The notes: generated by a model not told the origin, from the letters alone. DNA of 64,000 nucleotides from Actinosynnema sp042752395 (GCF_042752395.1 NZ_JBHYXZ010000012.1:29106-93105), one strand, 5' to 3'. Positions 42,725-50,705 are shown, counted from the stretch's first letter. Program-made: numbers and translations.

Positions 42725-44506
42725 ATGACCTCCCCGTCGACCGCGTCCCCCACCCCGCACACCGAGCAGCCGCTGACGCCGATCGCGCCTCCTCTGGCTG
42801 AGGACGTGCGTCCGCTGCGGCGGCTCCGGCTGGCCGATCCGGACGGCCACACGAACGTGCCTCCGGCGCTGGCGGGCCCGGCGAACCGGGCTGCGCTGGT
42901 CGCGCTGGCGGTGCCCGCGCTGGGAGTCGGCGGGTTGCTGCTCGGCGCGAACTTCGGTCTGGTCGGGCTGGGTATCGGTGCCGCGGTGGTGACGACCGGG
43001 GCGTGCGCGCTGTACCGGCATCGGCAGAAGCGGAAGCGGGCGGCGAAGTCCGGTGACGGAGCCGGTGCCGGCGGGTCGGCGGCTGCGGGCGGGGGTCGTC
43101 GTCGAGGGCTGCTCGGCAGGGGTTGGCGCCACGGCGGCGGAGACGGTGCCCGTGGCGGGTTGGACGGTCGTCGCTCGGCGCGCCGCGGCCTGCTGGGTGG
43201 CGGGCACGGTGATCGCCGTGGTGGCCTGCTCGGCTCGAGTGCCGGACGAACCGTCGGGAAGGCGGCCGGGAAGGCGAGCACGGGGCATCGGACGCCGCCG
43301 GGAGCGCGGACCGCAGCAGCAGCGGCGGGTCGGCTGACCACCGGCCGTCGCACCGCTGCTGGCGGTGCGCTGTTCGGTCGGGGCGGTCGGCACGTAGGTC
43401 TGCTCGGCGGCCGTGGGGTCGCGGGCCACAAGCATCGTTCGACCGGCTCGCGTGGTTCCCTGCTCGGTGGTCGCGGGGCTGGCAGCCGAGGTGGCCACCG
43501 GGCGCCCAACCGCGGCCGCTCCGGCGGGTCCGGGTGGGGATCGTTCTGGAACTCCGGTTCCCCGCGGCCGGCGCGCCGCCACACGCCCCGCACGCCCCGG
43601 CAGGCCCGGCCATCCGGCCGGTGGCGGTGGTCGCCGGAGATCGGCTGGCACTGGGTGCCGCGCCGCGGCATCGCCTACACCGCGATGTGGGCCGGTCTGC
43701 TCGGCGGCGGCTACGCCCTGGTGCCGCTGCTGGCCGGGCCGGCGCTCGGCACGGCCGGGCTGATCGGCACCGCGATCGGGTACGGCGCGCTCGGGCTGGG
43801 CGGGCTGTGGGCCGTGCGGCACCCGCGGGTCCGGTACGCGGCGCGGGTGCTCGCCGGGTGGGCCAGGTCGGGCCTGTCGATGGCGTGGCGGTGGGCGTGG
43901 CGGCAGTTCCGCCGCTCTCGTCTGGGGACGGTGGCGGTGAAGACGCCGTGGTGGCGTCCGTCGTGGACTCCGCCGCGTCCTGCTCCCGCCCCGCCCGCGG
44001 CGACTCCGCAGTCGGGTCGTCCCGCGGCTCACCAGGTGGTGACGATCCCTGCCCGGCCCGCCGGGGCGGGCAGGGCACCGGCGCTCACCAGGCGCGGCGG
44101 TGTCCCGCTGCCGCCGGCTACGGCACTCCCGGCAGCGAAGCCGGGGAATCAACCGGTGCTGTCACGTGGCAGCACCGCCGGTACTCAGGTAACGACAACG
44201 ACAAGGAAGATCAGTATGAGCATGCAGCACATCGTCGAGGCCATCACGAACGGCGACTCGTTCGTCCCCGCCCCGCGTGAGGCGGGGAAGGACGTCGAGG
44301 AGCACCTGCAGGGCTACGTGGCCGTTATCCAGGCGTTGGCGACGAGGTTCGGAGGTGACATGGCGAACATCATCAGCTCCTTGCCGCAGTTCGCCGACTC
44401 GTTGCAGAACCTCGCCCACTTCGGGGATGCGCTGGCGGGGTTCGGCGCGGAGGCTTCCCAGCAGATCCAGCAGTGGAGCGACAGCGCGTCGCACGTGTGG
44501 CGCTGA
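42725..44506 (+). CDS. Gly/Arg-rich membrane protein of the transfer-like cassette
   Basis: 593 residues from ATG 42725 (AGGAG upstream). Hydrophobic pairs at about 56-95 (VALAVPALGVGGLLLGANFG) and 315-365 (TAMWAGLLGGGYALVPLLAG) flank a 200-residue low-complexity region of Gly, Arg, Ala and His. A separate C-terminal helical domain of about 95 residues begins ISMSMQHIVEAITNGDSFVP. Size, topology and place between a DUF2637 protein and the translocase recall the spread/transfer membrane proteins of actinomycete elements. Function inferred only from context. Confidence 0.65.
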   Translation: MTSPSTASPTPHTEQPLTPIAPPLAEDVRPLRRLRLADPDGHTNVPPALAGPANRAALVALAVPALGVGGLLLGANFGLVGLGIGAAVVTTGACALYRHRQKRKRAAKSGDGAGAGGSAAAGGGRRRGLLGRGWRHGGGDGARGGLDGRRSARRGLLGGGHGDRRGGLLGSSAGRTVGKAAGKASTGHRTPPGARTAAAAAGRLTTGRRTAAGGALFGRGGRHVGLLGGRGVAGHKHRSTGSRGSLLGGRGAGSRGGHRAPNRGRSGGSGWGSFWNSGSPRPARRHTPRTPRQARPSGRWRWSPEIGWHWVPRRGIAYTAMWAGLLGGGYALVPLLAGPALGTAGLIGTAIGYGALGLGGLWAVRHPRVRYAARVLAGWARSGLSMAWRWAWRQFRRSRLGTVAVKTPWWRPSWTPPRPAPAPPAATPQSGRPAAHQVVTIPARPAGAGRAPALTRRGGVPLPPATALPAAKPGNQPVLSRGSTAGTQVTTTTRKISMSMQHIVEAITNGDSFVPAPREAGKDVEEHLQGYVAVIQALATRFGGDMANIISSLPQFADSLQNLAHFGDALAGFGAEASQQIQQWSDSASHVWR

Positions 44507-44534
44507 CAGATCGATGAAGACGGAGGTCGCGGTG

Positions 44535-46892
44535 ATGAGCAGCGGGAACACCTGGGCGCGGCTGCGTGGCCAGCTGGTGTTGTGGCCGGCGGCAGGGTTC
44601 GCGTGGGCGGCGTTCGGCGGCGGGTGGGTGTCGCACGTCGGCTACCCCTGGCCGATGGTGTTGGTCGCCGGGCTCGTGCTGACGGTGCTCGCGCTGCTCA
44701 TCGGCCGCGTCCTGGTGCGGCCGGGTGCCGCGTCCCCGGAGGGGCAGCGGGCCCGCAGGTGGGCGGGCCGCTGCGCCGCGCTGTTCATGCTGGTGACCAC
44801 CGGGTGGTGCGTGTACGCCGCCCGGCACGAGGTGCTCGCGCCGCCCGACCTGGCGGCGTTCGGGGTGCTGGCGGCGGCGATGCTGCCGGTGGCGGTGATG
44901 TACGCCCACGTGCGCGCGCTGCTGCTGGAGCACGGCGACAAGCAGCTCGCGGCGATGGTCACCCGCGGTGTCGCTTCGCCGTCGGTGCCGGTTGCCGACG
45001 CGCAGCTGGCCCGTGACGAGGCTCCGACGGTCACCACGAGCGAAGCGGTCGAGTGGTTGTCGATCGTGTCGGGTGACGAGCTGCTGGGGAGGCCGCGGGT
45101 GATCGGCTGGTCGGACACGTGGTGCGGGTTCGACGTGACGGTGGAGCTGGACCCGTCGCGGGACGACACGGCGTCGTCGGTGGCCACGAAGCTCTCGCGG
45201 ATCAACGGTCGGGCGGCGCGCCGGTTCAAGCAGCGCGGTGTGGTGCTGCCGGAGGGGGCGGTGCGGCTGCTGACGGACCCGGATCTCCCGGCCGACGTGG
45301 TGCGGTTCCGGGTGATCACGCGGGATGTGCTGCGGGAGGACGTGCCGGTGGAGCCGGTGCGCGGGGTGTCGATCAACGAGGGCATCCGGCCGGTGCGGCG
45401 CGAGGACGGCGAGTACGCCACGTTCGACGTGCGCGACGAGCACGGCTTGGTGTCGGGCGCGTCCCGCTCGGGCAAGTCGACGTACGAGTGGGAGGTGTGG
45501 CGGCAGCTGCTGTCGACGCGTGCCGAGGACGACGCGTCGTTGAACGACGTGCTGGTGTGGACGGCGGGCGGCGCGAAGCTGCCGGACCTGGTCGGCCCGT
45601 TCCTGCAGCCGCTGGCCGACGGGCGGGCGGTGCGTCCGGTGCTGGATTACGTGTCCGACCCGTCGTGGGAGGAGACGAAGAAGTGGCTGCGGGTGGTGGC
45701 CACGGTGGTGCACATCCGTCACTCGGCGCCGCTCGGGGTGTTCAAGCGGGACCGCAACAAGATCATGCCGTTGGCGTCGCAGCCGTTGATCTGGTGCGCG
45801 TTGGAAGAGGCCGATGAGGTGGTGAAGAACCCGGAGCCGATCGAGCTGCCGTTCACCGGGAAGAAGAACGCCGGGCAGATCGTCACGTACGTGGGGTCGA
45901 AGGGGTTGTCGGCTCGGGTGATTTTCGAGCTGATGGCGCAGGGTACGACCGAGGCGATGCTGGGCGCGTACGCGTCGAGCATCAAGCAGAACTTCCTGCG
46001 GCGCGCGGTGTTCCGCACCGAGCAGAAGGTGCACGGCCAGTGGCTGTTGCCGACCGGGTCGAATCTCGACAGCAGTGCCCTGCGGCACAAGTCGATGTTC
46101 TTGAAGGCGGAGGGCATCGACTCGATCGTCGCGGCGAAAGCCCCGTATCTGGACGAGGAGCGGGTGATTCCCGAGTTGGCGATCGACTTGCAGGACCACG
46201 TGACGACGCTGGAGGACTACACCCAGCAGAAGCTGATCGAATTGTTGGGCGATGATTATGCGGCGCGCTGGTCCCGTGCCCGCACGCAGGGGTGGCGCGA
46301 GTATTTCGCGGCGGTCGGCGAATTCCCGTCTCTGGAGGACGCGACCCCGCCGCACGTGCGGGAGGCGGTGCGCGCGGGGACGTCCGCGGGGACGTCGGGG
46401 ACCGGCTCGTCGTCGGGGACGACGGCCGGGACGGCGCCGGGTGCGGGGACGCGTTCGCCGGGGACTCCGGGGGAGAAGGACGGGGTGCAGGGCCGGTGGT
46501 TCGGGACGTTCTTCGTCCCCGACCGGCTGGGAGCGGCGTCCCCGCGGCCGGCCGGCGGCGGGGAGGACGTCCCCGAGGAGTGGCGGGGACTGCTGGACGA
46601 GATCCAGGGACTGGACGTCGCGGAGCCGGTGCGTCCGGTTCGGCACCCTGTCCCCGAACCGCTGGCCCGGATCGTCGCCGCGTTGGAGGGCGACGACCGC
46701 GAGTTCGTGTCGAACGCCGACCTGGCGGCGATCGTCGGCGTGGACGACACGACGGCGCTCGGCAAGGAGTTGCGTGACCTCGGCGTGCCGGGGCGCAAGC
46801 GCGGCGACGCCCGCGGCCGGTACGTCGCGGAGCTGCGCGCGGCGGCGGAGGCGTGGCGGCGCGGTGAGCGGCCGACTGCGGCCGACGACTAG
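44535..46892 (+). CDS. FtsK/SpoIIIE-type DNA translocase (TraB/TraSA-like)
   Basis: 785 residues from ATG 44535 with GGAGG eight bases upstream. Four N-terminal membrane helices (about 11-28, 35-57, 70-90, 100-122), then an FtsK-like motor: Walker A GASRSGKST (Lys314), Walker B LIWCALEEADEV. A Gly/Ser/Thr linker (about 618-650) leads to a C-terminal winged-helix (NADLAAIVGVDDTTALGKEL) that could read DNA repeats, like the gamma domain of FtsK or the DNA-binding end of TraB. Proteins of this type transfer double-stranded DNA between mycelial cells. No relaxase is needed by that mechanism, and none is seen here. Confidence 0.85.
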   Translation: MSSGNTWARLRGQLVLWPAAGFAWAAFGGGWVSHVGYPWPMVLVAGLVLTVLALLIGRVLVRPGAASPEGQRARRWAGRCAALFMLVTTGWCVYAARHEVLAPPDLAAFGVLAAAMLPVAVMYAHVRALLLEHGDKQLAAMVTRGVASPSVPVADAQLARDEAPTVTTSEAVEWLSIVSGDELLGRPRVIGWSDTWCGFDVTVELDPSRDDTASSVATKLSRINGRAARRFKQRGVVLPEGAVRLLTDPDLPADVVRFRVITRDVLREDVPVEPVRGVSINEGIRPVRREDGEYATFDVRDEHGLVSGASRSGKSTYEWEVWRQLLSTRAEDDASLNDVLVWTAGGAKLPDLVGPFLQPLADGRAVRPVLDYVSDPSWEETKKWLRVVATVVHIRHSAPLGVFKRDRNKIMPLASQPLIWCALEEADEVVKNPEPIELPFTGKKNAGQIVTYVGSKGLSARVIFELMAQGTTEAMLGAYASSIKQNFLRRAVFRTEQKVHGQWLLPTGSNLDSSALRHKSMFLKAEGIDSIVAAKAPYLDEERVIPELAIDLQDHVTTLEDYTQQKLIELLGDDYAARWSRARTQGWREYFAAVGEFPSLEDATPPHVREAVRAGTSAGTSGTGSSSGTTAGTAPGAGTRSPGTPGEKDGVQGRWFGTFFVPDRLGAASPRPAGGGEDVPEEWRGLLDEIQGLDVAEPVRPVRHPVPEPLARIVAALEGDDREFVSNADLAAIVGVDDTTALGKELRDLGVPGRKRGDARGRYVAELRAAAEAWRRGERPTAADD

Positions 46893-46916
46893 GAGCTGAT
46901 CTGCCCGACGGCGGTG

Positions 46917-47117
46917 GACGGTGCCGACGGTGCCGTCTTCCGGGGGTTCCGCGCACCCGAAACCGGGGTGCGGGCCGCGCGGGGGCACCGTCCGTCGGCA
47001 CCGTCCGCCCATGCGTTTGACCTGTTCACAGGCTGTCCACAGGTGCGGACGGTCACCGTCGACCGTCCGTCCACCGTCCGGCTGGGTGGACGGTCACCGT
47101 CGGGCTGCCAGGACGGT
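46917..47117. repeat. GACGGT/ACCGTC repeat cluster with DnaA-box-like tandem repeats
   Basis: In the 250-bp gap after the translocase gene, GACGGT or its complement occurs eleven times (46917, 46926, 46987, 47000, 47048, 47055, 47062, 47073, 47089, 47096, 47112). Five fit the 8-mer GGACGGTG exactly. Two form the palindrome GACGGTCACCGTC (47048-47060, 47089-47101). In the middle, two tandem 11-mers CTGTTCACAGG and CTGTCCACAGG (47022-47043) resemble actinobacterial DnaA boxes (TTGTCCACA). The place fits a cis-acting transfer locus read by the translocase, or an origin. Confidence 0.7.
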
Positions 47118-47142
47118 GCCCGACCGACCTCTGGAGATCATC

Positions 47143-47904
47143 ATGATGGGACGTACGCACGCCCTCACCGGCTGGTGCGCGGGCCTGGCGGTGGCACCCC
47201 TGCTCGGCGCTCACGGCGTGATCGAGGCGCTTCTGCTGGCGACGACGACCGCCGGGTACGCGCTGCTGCCCGACCTCGACCACCCCGGTGCCCGTGCGAG
47301 CCGACTGGCCGGCCCGGTCTCGGGCGCGGTGTCGCTGATGCTGCGGGCGGGGAGCCGGTGGCTGTACGCGAGGACACGGGGACCGCGGGACGAGCCGCAC
47401 CGCGGGGAGCATCGGCACGGGACACACACGCTCGCGTTCGCGGCGCTGGTGGGGACGTTGGTGTGGGTGGGGACGAGCGTGGCGGGGACAGCGGGAGTGC
47501 TGGTTGTCCTCGCCGTGGGGACGTGGCTGGCGGTGGACGCGCTCGGGGACTGGCTGCTGCCGGTGGTGCTGGTGGCGGGGACGGTGTGGTGGGTGACGGC
47601 TGGCGGGGACGCGGTGGTGTCCCTGGCGGGGATGCCGGGGACGTTGGGTGTGGCGGTGGGGGTGGGGTGTTTCGTGCATTGCTTGGGTGACGCGTTGACG
47701 TTGTCGGGTTGCCCGTTCTTATGGCCGTTGATGATCCGGGGTGAGACGTGGTTTGAGATTCGTCCGCCGCGGGGGTGGAGGTTCCGCACGGGCGGTTTGG
47801 TGGAGCAGGTGGTGGTGTTTCCGTTGTTCACTGCGCTGGGGGTGTTGTTGGTGCCGGGGGTGTGGTCGGGGTTGTCGTGGTTGGTGTCGGTTTCCGTGGC
47901 GTGA
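47143..47904 (+). CDS. YdjM-like membrane-bound metal-dependent hydrolase
   Basis: 253 residues from ATG 47143 (GGAG six bases upstream; a second ATG follows). Family signature: GRTHALTGW at the start, LLPDLDHPGARASR, HRHGTHTLAF, and HCLGDALTLSGCPFLWPL, giving several His/Asp metal ligands between about five hydrophobic helices. Relatives are often encoded on actinomycete mobile elements. Substrate unknown. Last gene of the rightward cassette, closed by a strong hairpin. Confidence 0.75.
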   Translation: MMGRTHALTGWCAGLAVAPLLGAHGVIEALLLATTTAGYALLPDLDHPGARASRLAGPVSGAVSLMLRAGSRWLYARTRGPRDEPHRGEHRHGTHTLAFAALVGTLVWVGTSVAGTAGVLVVLAVGTWLAVDALGDWLLPVVLVAGTVWWVTAGGDAVVSLAGMPGTLGVAVGVGCFVHCLGDALTLSGCPFLWPLMIRGETWFEIRPPRGWRFRTGGLVEQVVVFPLFTALGVLLVPGVWSGLSWLVSVSVA

Positions 47905-47917
47905 GTGGTATGGGAAA

Positions 47918-47949
47918 GGGCTCCCACCTGCTTGTGCGGGTGGGAGCCC
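47918..47949. terminator. Bidirectional hairpin terminator
   Basis: Perfect 11-bp stem GGGCTCCCACC (47918-47928) with GGTGGGAGCCC (47939-47949), loop of ten, followed by TCTTGT. It lies between two convergent genes, 13 bp after one stop and 11 bp from the other. Confidence 0.85.
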
Positions 47950-47960
47950 TCTTGTGTGTG

Positions 47961-48428
47961 TCAGACCCAGACGCTGCCGTCGGGGTTGATGAACCCGAGT
48001 GTCTTCGGCTGGCCGGGGTAGAACTCGAGGATGAGGAGCACCCCGTCGTCGCGCATGTGGGCTTCGAGTGCGCCGCCCATGGCGGTGACGTCTTTCTGGT
48101 AGGCGGCGAGCCGGGTCATCTGGGCCGGCGTCATGCCGGGTGCGGATTGGGGGGTCGGCGCGGGCGGGGCGGTGGGGGTGGGCTCGTCAGCTGGGGCGGT
48201 TTCGGGGCTGCGGGACCAGCCGATGAATTCCATGACGATTTCCGGGTGCTTGCGGAGGTGCGCCATGAACTTCCGTGCGCCGCGCATGTAGTTGCCGCTG
48301 GCCATGTCCTTCCGGAAGTCGATCAGGACTTGCCATTGTGCGCGTTCGTCGGCGGTCTGTGCCGTGTTGGCGTGGGCGAGCAGCTCGTCGATCTCCATGA
48401 GGCTGCTGTCGTCGAACTCGCTGGGCAT
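47961..48428 (-). CDS. Hypothetical early protein under the duplicated promoter
   Basis: 155 residues from ATG 48428, preceded by GAGAGG. An ATG at 48464 is rejected because it falls inside a promoter module conserved at 60.74 kb. Helical N-terminal half (SSLMEIDELLAHANTAQTAD), a Pro/Ala/Thr linker (about 85-105) and a small C-terminal domain (GVLLILEFYPGQPKTLGFIN). Separate leftward unit with its own regulated promoter; function unknown. Confidence 0.65.
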   Translation of the reverse strand: MPSEFDDSSLMEIDELLAHANTAQTADERAQWQVLIDFRKDMASGNYMRGARKFMAHLRKHPEIVMEFIGWSRSPETAPADEPTPTAPPAPTPQSAPGMTPAQMTRLAAYQKDVTAMGGALEAHMRDDGVLLILEFYPGQPKTLGFINPDGSVWV

Positions 48429-48444
48429 GGTGCCTCTCAGGGTC

Positions 48445-48496
48445 GTGGTGTTCGGCTCGTCCATCGTCTGTCATGAAGTGTCATGTAGACAAGACG
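48445..48496 (-). promoter_or_regulatory. Duplicated promoter/operator module, copy 1
   Basis: Nearly the same 52 bp occur at 60741-60791. On the minus strand a -35-like TTGTCT and a -10-like GACGAT are 18 bp apart; the spacer holds the direct repeat CATGACA-CTT-CATGACA with a 10-bp period, ideal for a dimeric repressor on one DNA face. It drives the gene at 48428. Confidence 0.65.
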
Positions 48497-48520
48497 CCGA
48501 ACGGTGCATCCCACGACAAC

Positions 48521-48548
48521 GCCCCGCCACCTACGGTTGGTGGGGCGC
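48521..48548 (-). terminator. Hairpin downstream of the 25-residue gene
   Basis: On the minus strand GCCCCACC and GGTGGCGGGGC pair around a 7-nt loop (48521-48548) 14 bp after the stop of the leftward gene at 48562; one bulged base. No long T run follows. Confidence 0.5.
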
Positions 48549-48561
48549 TGGGCCGTCGTGC

Positions 48562-48639
48562 TCACCTACGACGACGCCGTCGGTTCCTCTTCAGCCGGCG
48601 ATCCGCTGGCGTGCCCTTCGAGGGCTTACCCTTCGCCAC
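48562..48639 (-). CDS. 25-residue highly basic protein
   Basis: GTG 48639 has GGGAGG eight bases upstream, and overlaps the end of the preceding gene by 14 bp. The product is MAKGKPSKGTPADRRLKRN followed by six arginines: 14 of 25 residues are Lys or Arg. It could bind nucleic acid. Its reality rests on the good start signal and the unusual composition. Confidence 0.5.
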   Translation of the reverse strand: MAKGKPSKGTPADRRLKRNRRRRRR

Positions 48640-49125
48640 CTGCACCACCTCCCTGGTCCTCGCCGTCCGCGGTCCGGTCCACTGCGGCCATCGCCTCGGC
48701 GAGAATCCCGCGTGCCTCGTAGACCGGCATCGCGTCGTCGCTGACGAGGTTGATGACGACTCCTCCGCCGTCGAACCGGCGGGTCGCGGCGAGAGCGAGC
48801 CAGCCGGTGATGTGCTCGCCCCGGTCGACCAGGTCGGCGGCGTGTGCCCGGATCGCCGCATCGAGAGCACCTCGCGTGCCGCCTCCGCTGGGAACCGCCA
48901 GGATCGCTCGGGCGGCGTTCCATGCGGCCACCACAGACCTGCCCAGCAGGCTGTTCCAGTTCTCCAGCCGGGCACGTTCGTCGAGCCCGCGCAGCCACAG
49001 CGCGACTGGCTCGCGCAAGTTCGCCGGCTGAACGACGTCGATGCGGTCGGCGGCGTCGAGTAGCGCGGCGCGGAACGGGGGACGGTGACGCCGCGGAGCG
49101 CGGTGTCGAAGTCATCGGCGGCCAC
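48626..49125 (-). CDS. Hypothetical helical protein with an apparent one-base deletion
   Basis: The N-terminus from GTG 49125 (MAADDFDTALRGVTVP) and the rest (FRAALLDAADRIDVVQPANL onward, ending GGGAGGEG) lie in different frames, joined at the five-C run 49082-49086 region. The total length is 500 nt; one more C would give an intact 166-residue protein. No stop or start separates the parts, so a homopolymer miscall is likely. Helical, with a C-terminal segment EARGILAEAMAAVDR. Function unknown. Confidence 0.6.
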
Positions 49126-49128
49126 GTG

Positions 49129-49392
49129 TTACGCCCCGCAGAGGTGGTGCCAGGTTCCCGGGCGGTATCCCCGAACGCCCTGCGGCGGCTCGTAGTGCTC
49201 GCATCCCCCGTCGTCGGCGAGCGGGTGGAAGAACAGCCCGGTGGGGTTGAGGACGGCGAGGCCGACGCGGGTCGGGTCGTGCTCGTCGACCTCGGTGACG
49301 GTGGCAGCGCGGCAAGTCGGCGGGTAGACGCCGTCGGCGCTGCCGCGGCTGACGTAGTGGACGGGCAGGTTGATGGTCGGCTGCTGGGTCAC
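49129..49392 (-). CDS. Small hypothetical phage protein
   Basis: 87 residues from GTG 49392, overlapping the RNase AS stop by 4 bp. Contains LPVHYVSRGSADGVYPPTCR and, near the end, CEHYEPPQGVRGYRPGTWHH. The two Cys and many His residues could bind metal. The pattern recurs in actinobacterial phages as far as I recall, without assigned function. Confidence 0.6.
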   Translation of the reverse strand: MTQQPTINLPVHYVSRGSADGVYPPTCRAATVTEVDEHDPTRVGLAVLNPTGLFFHPLADDGGCEHYEPPQGVRGYRPGTWHHLCGA

Positions 49393-49964
49393 GAGTTTCC
49401 CTTCGCTTCGATCTCCTGCAGGGCCTGCCAGCGCACCAGGTTCTGGCGGGCGTCCGCGAGCGCGTCGTGCTCCCCTTCGAGCTGATCGGGCAGTCGGGGG
49501 TCGCCGAGCCGCGCGCACTCCTGCTTGAGGTCGCGGGTGAACATGGGCATGCCCTCGGGCAGGTCGATCATGCGGCCCCACAGCTGTGCCAGCGCCACGT
49601 GGTCGTAGGCGCTGTACCAAGCCCACAGCTCCACGTACGGCAGGTCGTCGGAGTCGCGCGGCCCGAGGATGAACTCGCGGACTTCGTTCGCGATCACCCA
49701 CTTCGGCTTGACGCGGGTGTCGCGCAGGTCGAGCACGACCGCTGGCGTCTGGTTGTCCGCCCAGGCCCGTTCGGGGATCGGCACGCGCAGCGGCAGGTGG
49801 CGGACGACGTTGTTCATCAGCCAGCGCTCGCTGCGGATGCGGTCGACGGGCATGTCGCTGTTGACGGCGTAGTACTCCCGTCCGTCCTCGCACACGATTC
49901 CGATGCTGATCAGCTCAATGGTGCGGCCGTCTTCGAGGAACTCGGTGTCGTAGAAGAACCTCAC
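49389..49964 (-). CDS. 3'-exoribonuclease, RNase AS family (DEDDh)
   Basis: 191 residues. Starts MRFFYDTEFLEDGRTIELIS, the typical RNase AS start: Asp6 and Glu8 are the first DEDD metal ligands. A central LWAWYSAYDHVAL gives the next Asp, and GEHDALADARQNL the final His and Asp. The mycobacterial relative (Rv2179c) trims adenylate-rich 3' tails of RNA. In this phage it might degrade or process host or phage RNA. Confidence 0.85.
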   Translation of the reverse strand: MRFFYDTEFLEDGRTIELISIGIVCEDGREYYAVNSDMPVDRIRSERWLMNNVVRHLPLRVPIPERAWADNQTPAVVLDLRDTRVKPKWVIANEVREFILGPRDSDDLPYVELWAWYSAYDHVALAQLWGRMIDLPEGMPMFTRDLKQECARLGDPRLPDQLEGEHDALADARQNLVRWQALQEIEAKGNS

Positions 49965-49979
49965 GGGGCGCGGCCCTTC

Positions 49980-50198
49980 CTACTCGTCGTCCAGCACGAA
50001 CTGCAGGGTGATCGGCTTGCCGACCTCGAAGTGCTCGGCGACCTCCGGCAGCACGCTCATGTTCAGCGACAGGGCCGGCGTGTACTTCGCCCACTCCTTG
50101 TTGCGGTCGTCGCCGTAGTCCGGCTCGAACCGGAGCGCGACCTGGTCGTTCGACTGCTCCTTGGAGGTGAGCTTCACCTTCGCGGTGACCATCCGCAT
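49980..50198 (-). CDS. Small conserved-type phage protein
   Basis: 72 residues. Beta-rich: MRMVTAKVKLTSKEQSNDQV, then NKEWAKYTPALSLNMSVLPE and a C-terminal PITLQFVLDDE. Similar NKEWAKYTP motifs occur in small early proteins of actinophages. No function known to me. Confidence 0.6.
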   Translation of the reverse strand: MRMVTAKVKLTSKEQSNDQVALRFEPDYGDDRNKEWAKYTPALSLNMSVLPEVAEHFEVGKPITLQFVLDDE

Positions 50199-50210
50199 GG
50201 CCCGACCTCC

Positions 50211-50516
50211 TCAGTAGTCGCCGCGCTGCGGCCGGTCCGCGGGCGGGGTGCCGTGCGTCTCCGGGTTCCACCGCTCCGACCGCTCCTCGAGCGTCTCCGA
50301 CCGGTCGGCGTGCGCCGTGACGTTGGTGGTGTCCGGGGCGTCGGCGACGGTGTCGGTGGTCTCGGCGTCCGGCTCGATCTGCGGCGCGCCGCCGGTGTTG
50401 GGCTCGGCGGTCGGATTGCTCTCCGTCTGGCCGCTGGTGGTGGTGGTGTCGCCGGACTTCGCGTCGGCCTGGCCGGCCTGCTCGGTCTCGTCGTCCTTGC
50501 GCTGGCGCGGGGGCAT
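50211..50516 (-). CDS. Disordered acidic protein
   Basis: 101 residues dominated by Asp, Glu, Thr, Gly, Pro and Ala (DDETEQAGQADAKSGDTTTT and so on), with a short C-terminal ordered-looking part (SETLEERSERWNPETHGTPP). Probably intrinsically disordered. 12 bp ahead of the next small gene. Confidence 0.55.
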   Translation of the reverse strand: MPPRQRKDDETEQAGQADAKSGDTTTTSGQTESNPTAEPNTGGAPQIEPDAETTDTVADAPDTTNVTAHADRSETLEERSERWNPETHGTPPADRPQRGDY

Positions 50517-50620
50517 CGTCGTCTCCCTCGGTCGCTCGTCGTGCTGGTCGACACGGAGGGTGGCCCGCGGCCGCGCGCCCGTCGCGTCGGAACCAGCATG
50601 AGGCTCGAGGCGTCACACGA

Positions 50621-50656
50621 CTCCGCCCCGCTCGCTGGTCGGCGAGCGGGGCGGAG
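50621..50656 (-). terminator. Strong hairpin terminator
   Basis: Perfect 15-bp stem CTCCGCCCCGCTCGC (50621-50635) with GCGAGCGGGGCGGAG (50642-50656), 6-nt loop, downstream of the leftward gene ending at 50706. Just beside it an 11-bp unit AGTGCGGgGa/c/g is repeated three times (50670, 50681, 50692). The rest of the 189-bp gap shows nothing else. Confidence 0.7.
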
Positions 50657-50705
50657 CAGTCGAACGGCGAGTGCGGGGAAAGTGCGGGGCAAGTGCGGTG
50701 GTCCG

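Noticed and set aside
41597..44152. Minus-strand open frame of 851 codons opposite the plus-strand cassette
   Set aside because: Antisense of the DUF2637-type and Gly/Arg-rich genes; Arg/Pro/Thr-rich without any domain, and no start signal.
44373..47012. Minus-strand open frame of 879 codons opposite the translocase
   Set aside because: Antisense of a gene with clear Walker motifs and membrane helices; composition is Arg/His/Pro noise.
46917..47117. CRISPR array in the repeat cluster
   Set aside because: Repeats are 6-13 bp, in both orientations and irregularly spaced, without equal-length spacers or cas genes.
48428..48464. Start of the 47961 gene at ATG 48464
   Set aside because: The codon falls within a promoter module conserved at 60.74 kb, where the matching triplet is not ATG; ATG 48428 has a ribosome site.
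50670..50702. Three 11-bp AGTGCGG repeats as an origin or operator
   Set aside because: Only three imperfect units beside a terminator; too little to claim a function, so noted only with the terminator.
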